Origin: Symsagittifera roscoffensis
Taxonomy: Eukaryota > Xenacoelomorpha > Acoela > Convolutidae
Direction: 5' to 3'
Length of the DNA: 64,000 nt
NCBI RefSeq assembly: GCF_963678635.1
Contig: NC_087062.1
Location: forward strand, 41,102,672-41,166,671
Under the pieces are notes generated by a model. The model ran no database searches and had not been told where the DNA came from. It worked only from the letters and a program-made list of their open reading frames with translations. Positions 1-10,454 of the stretch are shown here, in pieces (positions within the stretch are counted from its first letter, which is position 1; each line of letters opens with the position of its first letter). A program made the position numbers and the translations under genes.

Positions 1-364
1 CAGTCTCTGTTTTTACGTTTTCTGTTTTAGATTCAGTATGAACTGCTGGTGTATCTTTATTTGCCGAGATGGATATATTTGCTCCAGGAGCATAAATCTG
101 GCTGTGGAACTGGCTGAAATGCTGTACTAGTTCCCACGCACTGGCACACATCTGGCCGCAGTGGAAACAGAGTAAAACCGTTGGTTCCTGGCGTCCCTCG
201 GATGTCGGGTCTACTTTAACCCCTGTGGTTTCGACTGGCGAGCCCTTGACCTCTTGTTGACCTGGCGAAGAGGCATCTTTGCTTGGGCTAGTAAGAGAGG
301 AAAGCTGGCTGTGTTGCGCGTTGTTGTTATTGCGGAATGCTGATTGGGTGGTTGAGAGCAGCAT
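1..364 (-). CDS. Partial exon of a BCL11/CTIP-like C2H2 zinc-finger protein
   Basis: The minus strand reads from an ATG at 364-362 without a stop to the window edge, giving 121 codons. It is clearly richer in GC than its surroundings. Residues 1-60 are polar and low in complexity (Asn run, Ser/Pro/Gln-rich). Residues 66-87 form one C2H2 finger, C66-x2-C69-x12-H82-x4-H87. Inside it, a Ser-Ala-Trp followed by a Leu-x-Gln-His pattern, and an Ile-Tyr just after the finger, resemble the isolated N-terminal finger of BCL11A/B (CTIP1/2) and fly CG9650 proteins. Those are DNA-binding repressors that recruit chromatin complexes. A candidate splice acceptor (minus CTTTAG, ending at 383) lies 18 bases upstream of the ATG, and the in-frame TAG is part of it, so the exon may be internal. 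The rest of the protein lies beyond position 1. The family call rests on one finger; that it is coding is much more certain. Confidence 0.6.
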   Translation of the reverse strand, partial: MLLSTTQSAFRNNNNAQHSQLSSLTSPSKDASSPGQQEVKGSPVETTGVKVDPTSEGRQEPTVLLCFHCGQMCASAWELVQHFSQFHSQIYAPGANISISANKDTPAVHTESKTENVKTET

Positions 365-383
365 TATCTCTGTGATTGGTATC

Positions 384-1015
384 TAAAGTGAAAGTTTTTG
401 ATGCAAAACGTTCGAAGAAATCAAAGTCGATATTTGCGACAAAGCATCAAGTTCTTAGTGAGCATAAATACGACGCCAATAAATGTCGAGATTTTCAATT
501 TTCGAGTGTTTCTCATGAAAGTGATAGTTAATAAACTTAGTCAGACCGTTTCACTTTTTCGATATTGAACTGGTTTGAATTTTAATTTAAGCCCAAATTG
601 GGTTTTGCAGAATTCAGATGTCGCCGCGGCGGCGTTGCGCAGACCAGGCTGTAGTTGTAACTCTCCAGCGGAGCCCCTCGCTGGCCCATAAAGAGGGGAT
701 AACCGGGAATGGATCCCCGGCTACTAAGGGGGTCAGCTTGATTTATATCACCTGTAAGGCTGTCCAATTTAATTGCGACTCCAGCTCCGAACTAGGTTAG
801 CCACAACCCCGAGACAAGAGGGACTGGAGGGAAAGAAGCGAATTGTGGAGGGTGGAATAAAAAGACATTGGCTGGGTCTAATTCAACGATTGATGGGTCG
901 CTGTTGTGATGACCCACTAACCGGAAAAACTCGTAATTGTTTATTTTGCGGCTTATGCTCCGCTAATAAATTACGTCTTGCAATCCTCTTTTCATGATTT
1001 TTTCGGTTTTTCTAC
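384..1015. other. Upstream flank or intron of the zinc-finger gene with a GC-rich island
   Basis: No coding region is supported. 615-930 is GC-rich (CCGCGG, CGGCGG and GGATCC-rich) in an AT-rich setting. It could be a 5' untranslated exon or a promoter-proximal island of the minus-strand zinc-finger gene. Short ORFs exist on both strands here, but none has a recognisable domain and both are closed by nearby stops. Confidence 0.25.
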
Positions 1016-3744
1016 AAGTAGATAATGTTTATGAAAAGTGAAGCAAGATAGGGATTTTTGAATAATCGAAGTAAAAATTAAATTAAGAGGCAAAATTGAG
1101 TTTGAAAAAGGAGTTCAGTGATTAATTCGGCGATAGGTGTTTTCTAATTGAGATAAATTGCAATTGTGTCCTCTGAAGTTTTCCAAAAATTTCTGATAAA
1201 TATCTGGCTTGGCTCGACTGGATTTTATTTATCGTCTAGCGCGTTTTAACGACTTAAGGCTAGTCTTCAAATTTCAACAGGTTTGATGCCCAATTGAAAG
1301 TTTGAACTAGACAGAACTCAAATTAGCTTCACATGGTTTCAGCTCTTGTTTTGGACTTTTTGCTAAATAATTTTTCATTCCCTATTTAACCCGCGAGCCA
1401 GAGCCGAACTTGTCTTGGCATTTGCGAGTCGGCACAAATATTTGTGAACTTGGGGCAATAAACACTATAAAAATGGTTTATTTTGTCTGCTAGGTGTACG
1501 GGCAATAGCCCGTTTTAACAATTAGGGTTATTTTTTGCCGGGGGATAATGACTCGGCCCTACCACTCAGCTTGACGGCACAACCCGTTTCCAGAACTAAA
1601 TAAACCGGGCTATCTTCTCTCGCTATTTTGCCCTACTTATTTTGTTTAGTTAATAAAGCAGAATCTGTAGAAAAACCTCGTTTCTAAAGTGTTTGTTGAC
1701 AGTGTTCCGATTACGATAGCTATCATAAACTCTATTTTTAATCACTCACCAGTTAATGAAGTGCGAAGTTTGCAGAAAGTCTGTCACTAAGAGACGACGC
1801 TGCTGTCGTCTTGAGTCTGATTGTTTAATTGATGAAAATGAATTGGAGCAGAATTCAAATTTATGCTAAGTTTTTGAACATAATCAGATAATTTTCCAGT
1901 TAATTCTCAAAATGGATCTTTGCGCTTTTTGAATTATGGCCGCTACTTGTTCCGCTTTTGAACAATAACTAGATGTAGATTGAATCTTTTTCGCCTTGGA
2001 AGTTTTTCCGAGGATTAGGGATTAGTTTGGAATTTGTTTGTTATATCTAGCTCAACCGAAGTGAGAAAATGAAGTGAGCATGAATAAATAAATGTACTTT
2101 TTAATTGTCTTGTTATTGCTGTCGCCGTAACTTAATTTTTTTGTTGAAAAAATGCGTCAAGTAATGCGATGGCGAATGTGATTGGTTGAAAAAGTAGCCA
2201 AACAGAACGAAGGAACTGCGTGAAAAATAACTGAATCGATTAAAAAGATACTCTAATTATCAGCGGGAGTTACATTTATCTTATCAATTAAAGTATTTAA
2301 CTATGTCAAATTATTTATAAATAATATTGACAGTTATAAGAATTTTTCAAATAGTACTTGAATTTGATGCTGACCACTTTTTGAGATATTTTGAATTGAA
2401 TTACCAAAGCAACCATGAAGCTTTGAATTGTTTTGAGTTTTTCTTTTATTCGAAATATAAAGATTGAGGTGTTCTTGAAGAGTTTGTTTTTGGAAACAAG
2501 CAAGTCGTGCCGAAAATCCTGTTTAATTGAAAATTTAAACGGATCCACATGATTTGGCGTTTAAATACCATTTGGTTCAATGGCCAAGTTAACATGAATA
2601 ACAACGATGACCTATGTTTTGATCCAGGTGCTATAAATAGTCCCAAACAGGCTCACGCACCTTTGCACGTGTTGCTGTGACATGGCCTGGCTAGGCCTGG
2701 ATGGTATGAAGTTTAGAAATAGCTGAATCATTCAAATTCAAAAATGGCCCGTATTTGCTTGAAATTTATAACGCAGCGAATTATCATTGGTATTATCTCC
2801 AATTATTAATCGATATAGAGTTGTTTTGAAAACAAGAACTTAGTTCATCTTGGATAACTTTAATTGAGTTCAAAATTCATCCGCTTTTGTCTCAAATAAA
2901 AAAATTAGGCTTAGATTTCTTCGTTTTTGAAGGCAAGCTCTTTTTTTTCCTGACCAGCCGCTTAGGATCGTTAAGAAACTACAGCCTTAACTGACTTATG
3001 GTCTAGATCTTTTGGAACGATATATATGACCTTTGTAATTCGGATTCGAAAATGAAATCAAAAATTTTAATGGCGTCAAGAATAATTGGGTCAAAATGAG
3101 TCCGGCCAGGCCAGTCAATTGAGACTCTACTCGGGTTATTTGGTTCAAATTGACAATTTCAGTAAAATTCAAGATTTTTAAGAACAAAGTTGAAAGTTTG
3201 AATCAACCAACATCGAACAAAATTTGTAAATATAAATCAGCAGTGAGGAAAAAGGTAGCTTTAGTCTCTCCCCCTTCACACACACTCTTACATGCACAAA
3301 AACACATCGACAAACATTTTAAAAAACGAGAATTTTTTTTCGCTTTTCGTTGCGGTTTCAAGTTTTTCGGAACCGTCTGTCCTACTTGCGCAGCCTGGTA
3401 GGCTGAGATTATTTTTTGCGAAGTTATTGGGGTTAATGTAGCCATTTTGAGGTAATTAATTTGCGCTACTTACGTTTCTTATCGACGAATAGCGCAAGTG
3501 GCAAAACAATCCGGCTCGGAAATCATTCCAAATGGAATTGAGGCAAGCTAAGTCGCCCAAACAACGCGTTACTACATGATAACATCGATTTCTTCTCCTA
3601 AACCAGTCTGGTCGGATTATTTTGTGCTATTTGAACAGCAACCGACTATCTTTTCATATTTGGCGTTCATTAAAAAAGGTCGTTCAAAACTGAAAAGCGC
3701 AGAAAGTAATCCATTTCCGTAGCGAAGCGCTTTCAGCGCGAAGG
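1016..3744. other. Non-coding AT-rich DNA
   Basis: No gene, RNA or complete mobile element was recognised. 3340-3545 shows scattered similarity to the interior of hairpin-ended repeat family 1 (the stretch around the CGATA-AGCGC block and the 'ATCGTTCCAAAT..GAATTGAGGC' type segment), so an old fragment may be present. The rest shows only A/T homopolymer runs. Confidence 0.3.
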
Positions 3745-4115
3745 CAGGGGCGGCTAAAGTTTGCTCGACAGGACTCAAAGAAATTTGTGTCGAACTTTTT
3801 TTTAGGTCGATCCTAAGTTCTGAGCTCTCTTTACGCTTGTGGTTAGCAAGCGTTATAAAAACTACGAAGACCTAAGGTTGTCAAATTTTACTGCTAAAAC
3901 GGGCAGAAATGTCATTTTTGGGCACTTTTTGAACGGTTTTGACCAAACAATTGCGTTTTTTGACGGGTTCACCCCACTCAATATTAGTATGTATTTGCAC
4001 CTTAGGAAAAAATTAAGGGCGGGTCGGCTGAAAATGAATATCATAAAAGAGTACCCAAGGGGGACTCTTTGATGGATCACGGGGACGAGTTCCTTTAAAA
4101 AAGGGTGTCTACCCT
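3745..4115. mobile_element. Decayed copy of the CAGGGGCGG-ended hAT-like MITE
   Basis: It starts with CAGGGGCGGC at 3745. Its interior runs parallel to the complete copy at 36363-36771: a GGTCGA(C/T)C block, then GAGCTCTC, then a 'GACC(A)AA..TTGCG' block, then 'TATT(A)GTAT', then 'AAAAGGGTGTC(T/C)(A/G)CCC' near the end. The 3' terminal repeat is degraded and no target duplication can be read. No protein is coded. Confidence 0.5.
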
Positions 4116-7100
4116 TTAAAGCCACGCTTGCAGAGAGATGGCCACAAAGATCTCGTTTTTTTAGCGAAAAAGTTTGTTTTATTTGGCAAGAGCTTCAGTA
4201 AAATACTTATGAAAAGGTAATAAATTTTTTTGCTTATTGTTAGCTGCAATTATTTTTTTGGTTTTAATCATAAAGAAGACCACAAATTGATTCGAATCGC
4301 TTAGTGTTTTGCGTGCTTAATTGATAACCCGATAGTTTCGGGTCTCACGCAAAACCTTTTTGCTTATGCTACCGGAGAGATAGTTCAAAGTTAATGAAGC
4401 TGCAGTGCAGAATACGATCGATCAAATTGAACTAATTATGGCCTGTATTTGAATTTATAGCGATATTTTAGTTTTGAAGATTTTATCAATAAAATTTCCT
4501 TTACTGAAATCTACCTTGCCAGCACTGTGCAATTGCCTCATTATTAATCTGTTATGAAGGGCCCCTCCACTTTTGATCCGATTTCCTCTCAGAGCTGAAC
4601 ACTTTATCAGATGGAAGAGGCCGCTCACTTTTGTTGTGCTTGTTTACTTCAATTCACACTTGTTGTTCATTGTGAACGATCTACAAATCAAAAACAATTA
4701 TATTTATCCCAATTTTAATTTTTCCTCCGCTCTCCGAAATGTTTTCCCAATTAATTTGGAAAATTTCCCAACATTTGATCAATGGAACTGCTCGTAGTAT
4801 TTTTCTCCCGATCAAAGATTATCGTTGATAATAACTCGCACACGATGATATAATGATAACCATGAACACTAACTATGAAGTTAATGACAATCAACGTAAT
4901 TACTAGCTAGTCTACCTGAGTGACGCGCACACTAACTGTACATTTTTTCATCCATTCTACCGACCGGGTTTTGCTGTCGTGAATGACATCTTTGTTGTTT
5001 CAATTTTGAGTTCTGATTATTTCTAATTGTTGGCCTGGAGCTCCTAATTGAAAAAAATAAGGAATTTACACCTGCTTTCATCTGACGCTGTGAGATTACT
5101 ACAGTTAATTTAATGATAGGGACGCGAAAAGGTTTCGCCGTAGTCTCCCGCTGTTTTGTGCTGTAAGATTTTTATAGTTCTAAAAATGCATCATTTTTGC
5201 CTAATTTATCAAGTTTTTGTTTGTCTAATTTATCGAGATTATATTTTTCTGGAGTCATTCCGGGGAAGCTAATTTTTGCTGCCGTTAATTGGGCTCCATG
5301 TTTCTCCTTGGGGCAGGATGGAAAAAGTAAAAAGCGGTACATTTCTTTTAATTTTATCTAATTAGCCTGATGAAAATAGCCTTACTAGCATCAATATTTG
5401 CTACATACAACTGGATAAGAGAGAGCGTTTAACGCAGAACTTTGCTAAGCCCGGTGTTATGAAGTGAGAAAGTTTTTTAATTTTATTTTTTCGCCCCAGG
5501 CGTTGAACAAGCGGCGCTTTTCCACCGTCGGTATAGTCTTTGAAAAATTTCGGGTCTTTGATTTGTATAGTTTATCGCCGTCAACTTATCGCCGCTTTCG
5601 TAGATTGGTTGTTTGATTCGCTAAAACTTTGATTGGGAACTTTTAATCATAAAATAGAAGGAATTTTTTTTATTATTTAACGACATGGACATCTTAGCTG
5701 AATGATATCTGGCAGTTTCTTTTTTTTAAATATTGCAATAAAATTTAACTTGGCCTGTCAACAGTTATTAAAAATTTTTGGTTGCGTAGCTTTTGATAAT
5801 TAATTAATCGTTTAATTAATTTTTGAATGAGTTTTTTTTGAAGAAAAAACTAAGTGAAAACTGAACTTTTTGTGAATACGTGAAAAAAAAAACAATTCAA
5901 GTAGCTTGAAGTACGGTTGTTTAAGCGAAAGCCGCCCTCGAGCTTAAACTTTTCAGAAGTTTTCCAAGTAGTTTCTGATTTCCTCAAATGAAAGAAATTC
6001 AGTTGATCGAATTTTCGATCTGTTCTCTGGCTTCGAATTTTTCTAAAGAAATCAGAGGGATGGCTCAATGAGTAGCTCGGCGCTGAGCTTTCTTTTCAAG
6101 TTGATGGCGTATATGATGTGGAGTCTCAGAAATTAAATGTTTCTGCTTGTAATTAGGCGGCTCGTCGTTTTTTGCTAACAATTACCTGCAAATGCGCTTT
6201 TAATTTTTTACATCCAGCGTAGTAATGGAAAATCTTCAAACTTATGTCATCTCCCCAACTATAAATTGAGTTCAAAGATTTAACGTTGTCTTAAAAGTTG
6301 TACTGCAATTTTCCGATCCTTAAAAAACTAGCGGAAACCTTCAAATCATGCGCTAAAAAATCTTTTGTCTTTAGAAAATTTGCTGGACCTTTAGTTATAA
6401 ATTGAAAGTTCGGGTTAAAATTGAAATTTTATTCAGCGGATCATAAAGATGTTACATCATCGAAGCGATGCAGTCGAAGATTTACGAGCGGAATTTGCTT
6501 CTGAAAGGGAAAGTTCATCTGTTGATCGCAACACATTTCGGCTCCATTATTCAAGTGCCCGCTGTTAATTCTCGTAGACAAGCGTTGGAAAATAAAATCT
6601 TCAAACTTATGTCATCTTCCCAACTATAAATTGTTTGAATTAAAAAATATTAGTATCAATAATGGTCCTTTTGTTTTGAGTAATTGTTTTTGATAGCGAT
6701 ATGAATGGTTTTTGAATACTGACTACAATGGGTCTGATAACATAAAGATCAATTCTTAGTCTCAACTCTGGAGAATCTCTGGCTCTGCTGGCACAAAAGC
6801 CAGAAAGCATCAGCAATTGAACGGCACATTTAACAAACAGTCTACTTTCTTTTTGGATTTTGGGTCTGAAGCTCCATAATGAAAAGTCAGTTTGTACTGA
6901 TTTGCTTCATCTCCTTTCACTCTACTAAGGGGTCAGAACCAGACGCTTACTGTGTTTTCTGATCGAAATAAAAATTCTATCAAGGGAAGGGGATAATGCA
7001 CAGGTTGAAGGCCCATTACACCGCTGTATAAATGCATTTACAGTATTGATATTGAAAATATTTCGTAAGAAATTCAATCGTTTTTGCTGAAATGTCATTT

Positions 7101-7236
7101 ATAATCACAGAAATTTAGTTGTCAATGTGGTTGTTTCTTTTTCAATCGCACACCCTGATGCAAAGGATTGAACTTATTGAGAGTGCTAAACCTTACTTTG
7201 TTCCAATTAAGTTAACTGTGTCGCAATTGTTAACTT
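4116..7236. other. Non-coding DNA with a pair of 37-bp direct repeats
   Basis: No gene is supported. Two ~37-bp direct repeats, sharing 'AATCTTCAAACTTATGTCAT' followed by a near-identical 'CCCAACTATAAATTG', lie at 6228-6264 and 6601-6632 and bracket ~340 bp. They could be relic long terminal repeats of a small element or a local duplication; nothing between them is recognisable. The remainder is AT-rich with no visible structure. Confidence 0.3.
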
Positions 7237-7640
7237 GTGTTAGTGATGAACTGTGTTTGTGTTGGACAAAATTATGGCTAGCCATAAAGTTTGAAATGGT
7301 GGCTAGTTTTTCCATCACAAACACTAGCCGCAAATAAAAGGTTCCATTAAAAGTGTTCACTTGTGTGCCTTTCTGCTGTAATCATGTTCTGTAGCATTGG
7401 AGATATCATAGCATCTGTTCTCGGCTTTATTTTTGGGTAGTGTTTGTGATGAATTGTGTTTGTGATGGAAAAAGTTGTGGCTAGCCATAAAATTTGAAAT
7501 TGTGGCTAATTTTGTCCATCATAAACACAAGCCGCAAATATAAGTGTTCATTAAAAGTGTTCACTTGTGTGCCTTCATGCTGTAATCACGATCTGTAGCA
7601 TTGGAAATTTCATAGCATCTGTTCTCGGTTTTGTTTGCGG
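7237..7640. repeat. Two tandem copies of a ~200-bp repeat
   Basis: 7237-7438 and 7439-7640 align along their whole length with scattered substitutions. Shared blocks include 'TGTGGCTAGCCATAAA' or its variant, 'CACAAACACTAGCCGCAAATA', 'AAAAGTGTTCACTTGTGTGCC' and 'CATAGCATCTGTTCTCGG'. Each unit contains the self-complementary GGCTAGCC. No ORF is maintained across both copies. The array runs directly into a tRNA-like sequence, so the units may be the body of a composite repeat. Confidence 0.75.
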
Positions 7641-7654
7641 CTTGTGATGAACTA

Positions 7655-7740
7655 AGCGTCCGTGGCTAGGTGGTTACTGCGTGAGACTCATAATTCTTTG
7701 ATCTCAGTAGATTCGAGTCCGAGACTTCGCCGAATTTTTA
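7655..7740 (+). repeat. tRNA-derived SINE-like head
   Basis: There is an A-box-like TGGCTAGGTGG at 7663-7673 and a B-box-like GATTCGAGTCC about 50 bases later, with spacing as in a tRNA. A 'CAT' triplet sits in the expected anticodon region. The acceptor stem does not close and no CCA-flank context exists, so this is not a functional tRNA. It is best read as the pol III promoter head of a SINE or a tRNA pseudogene. Confidence 0.45.
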
Positions 7741-7969
7741 CTAATTCGAGGCTTATTTTTGTTTTTTCTTATTGCTTTTTTTAGAACTCTAGAGCTGCTT
7801 TTTGTTGTGTTCTCGCTAGTGTTTGCGAAGCCCAGCTTCGCCTCTGTGTTAATTTTACATTCAACTAATTGAAATTAAATTCAACCAGTTGCTGATCTTT
7901 TCTTTTGAGCGAGTTTTTGTTAACTTTTCGAAATAATCTTGTGTATCGGGAAAGTGTCTGAAAATTTCA

Positions 7970-8811
7970 TTGTTCCGATATTCGAAGAAAGTGTGGAGTT
8001 TTAATCCTTAGTGTGATTTTCAATCATATTTTGACTATTTAACTAAGCGCTCTCGACGGATTTTTTTAAATATACCATCTGAAAGATAAGGTAGTCCTGA
8101 GCTCAAGTTTAAAAAGATATTTCAGCCGTAATTTGTTTTTTTTTTGTTAAGTTACAGGGTTTGAAAGTTGCTATTTTTGGATAATAAATGCACGATAAAT
8201 TGTGTTCTTATAACACGCGTAAACGGCAAATTAATGGTCGAATCCCTCATAGACAGAATTGGCAAAAAATTAGATTTCAGTATCAGAAAGCGTGAATCAT
8301 CTAATCAGAAAAGTCTTAAAGAAAATAAACATTTCCAGAGACTTAAAATTGATATTGACCGAATATAAAACGTCAGAAATAAAATATACAAATTGTCACT
8401 GACCGCCAGTGAATTGGAACAAATTTTTTATTGTAAGGGTTGCCTTATAAAGGGAATGTTGCTTCATTTAATTCCTTTTAGTTCAAAGGCATGTGATTCA
8501 TTTTAATAATTGACTTTCGACTGTTTTTGTTTTCGTTCTTTCGCTCATGAGTCCTTAGCACATGAGAATAGCCCCCAAACTAATGCGTTTTAAAGTTCAA
8601 TTGAGCTCTGCAATTTAGTTTTATTAAAGAAACACGAGACGCTAAAGACTCTCATGGTAATTTACAAAGCGTGTTGGGGGATAAACATGAAAAAAAAAAA
8701 TTTTTTCCAATTTTTCTCGTTACTTCGTCATTTATTCAAACAAAAAACGTATTTGACTTTAAAGTGCAGTCGGAACATTCAGAGCTTTGTCATGACGTTT
8801 GAGCAGTCTTG
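7970..8811 (+). mobile_element. Hairpin-ended repeat family 1, diverged long copy (HINE-like)
   Basis: The left end has TTGTTCCGA followed by an imperfect TTCGAAGAAA hairpin. The right end has GCAGTCGGAACATTCAGAG, then a degenerate hairpin, then GAGCAGTCTTG ending at 8811. The interior shares order and sequence with the copy at 9691-10214: an 'ACTATTTAACTA' segment, GAGCTCAA.TTTAAAAA, and 'AGCGTGTTGGGGGATAA'. At 842 bp it is longer than its relatives, implying an internal insertion around 8240-8570. No transposase is coded. Confidence 0.6.
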
Positions 8812-8904
8812 TTTTTACGATGCTAGTTCAACACATGCAAACGATTTTTTGCCTAGTGATTTTCATCTGTTTTTCTTTCGGCTAGCTTGCCTTGTTGTGT
8901 TTGT

Positions 8905-9120
8905 AATTTATCACAAGTAGTGCGAAGCTCCGCTTAGCATACTTGTAGTAAACCTTGTTATTTATGTCATTTATAACAACTAGTGCGAAGCTCCGCTTAG
9001 AGTACGTGTTGAAATACTATGGGTGATCGTTTTTCATAAAGTTTTCGAGATTTCAATAATGACCCGAATTCATTCAATTGTGTTTGCGCTGCGCAGCTTA
9101 GCATATTTGTTGATAGTTTT
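8905..9120. repeat. Short repeated GCGAAGCTCCGCTTAG motif cluster
   Basis: The 'AGTGCGAAGCTCCGCTTAG' motif occurs at about 8919 and 8981, with a degenerate third copy (GCGCTGCGCAGCTTAGCATA) near 9088. Each contains a GCGAAGCtCCGC-type self-complementary core able to fold into a small hairpin. The spacing of about 62 bp suggests a short tandem duplication. Confidence 0.5.
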
Positions 9121-9690
9121 TTGCTAGTGATATTTTGAATCTAGTCTTCAATAGCTTTACTCCTTTTGATTTGCTATATCACTGCTGATTCTGGGTCATT
9201 GAGTTCTAAAAGGTTGGACTTTGTTATCGCTCATTGGTAGTTTTGTCAAGCTCTTGCATAACTCGAGGCAATTCATAAATTTTACAACTTTTGTATAGTA
9301 TAAACTTTCAAAAGTTGATATTTGGTATCAAAGATTGCTTGATAGATCTTAATAGAATCATGTGAACTACTGCATGCGGAGGATCTTTTTGTGATGATAT
9401 TTTGCTAGAACCATCTGGACGAAAGGGTTTTGTTGCAAATGTGTAGTACAGAACACAGTTTTATTACCGAATGCTTTACAAAAAAGAGGTTTTAAAAAAC
9501 AAGAAAAGGAGTAGGGCGACGATTCGTAACAGGCTAAAATTCGTATCAGGCGATAATTCGTAACAAATGACAATTTGTAACAAGAAGGCATTGGCAAGTA
9601 GAATATGCTTGCTCTGCTGCGCTTACAGTAGGCACGAGAGGAATAGTGTACATAAATTAGTGCCCGCCATGATTCTGTCTAAACTGCTTG

Positions 9691-10214
9691 TTGTTCTGAC
9701 TTTCGATACGAAAGTAACGGAATATTTGTGCTCGGGGTGGGTTTTTTTCAGACAAATTTCGACTTTTTAACTAGCCATTTTTGACGGAATTTTTAATAAC
9801 ATTCCAAAGTTATTGTTGTCATGAGCTCAAATTTGAAAAAATATTTCACCTGTGATCATTTTTCGTAAAGTTATGTGTGTTTAAAGATTGCCATTCTGGC
9901 CAATTTGGGAAAATTAACGCGCGATATATTTCGCGCTATTAACGCGTAAGCGGAGAGTTAATACGTCTTAGAAATCGTTCCAAATTGGTTGAAAGAAGCT
10001 TATTTGCCATAATTGATTTGTTATAAGGAGCAAAATCTATCCTTTTGTACTTTATATAGCGTGTGGGGGATGATTTTCATTAAAAAAATTCAAATTTTAG
10101 AAAAAAAAAGTTCATTTTTTTTATTACATTTAATTTTTTAATGTTATTACTGCTCCATAAACCTTAAAATGCAGTCGGAACATTCAGGGCTTCGCCCTGA
10201 TACGAGCAGTCTTG
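9691..10214 (+). mobile_element. Hairpin-ended repeat family 1, near-complete copy (HINE-like)
   Basis: A 524-bp non-coding element. The 5' end carries GTTCTGACT followed by the near-palindrome TTTCGATACGAAA. The 3' end carries AGTCGGAACATTCA, the hairpin CAGGGCTTCGCCCTG, and terminates GAGCAGTCTTG. The 9-bp GTTCCGACT at the left of other copies is the reverse complement of AGTCGGAAC, which lies ~45 bp inside the right end. This asymmetric placement, with a stem-loop beyond the internal repeat, is the known layout of Helentron-associated elements (HINEs). Internal landmarks are GAGCTCAAATTTGAAAA, ATTAACGCGTAAGCGG and ATCGTTCCAAATTGG. Confidence 0.7.
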
Positions 10215-10224
10215 TTTTATTGTT

Positions 10225-10454
10225 TACACGCGTGGCGAATTATCCCGCACTAAAAAAATCGTTCCAAATTGAATTGAGGCAGCAAATTGGTTTTATTAAT
10301 TCCATCCACGACTCAAATTGTAATATTTAATTTTTAATATGAACAGTGTACAATTCAGTTTTTCCAAAAAACGATTCGAGTTCAATTACAAAAAACGATT
10401 CGAGGTCAATTAAATAGCAGTCCGAACATTCAGGGCTTAATACGGACAGTCTTG
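10225..10454 (+). mobile_element. Truncated copy of hairpin-ended repeat family 1
   Basis: A 5'-truncated relative placed directly after the near-complete copy. It retains the ATCGTTCCAAATTGAATTGAGGC segment in divided form and the right end GCAGTCCGAACATTCAGGGC..GGACAGTCTTG. The terminal hairpin has lost its second arm. There is no coding capacity. Confidence 0.55.
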
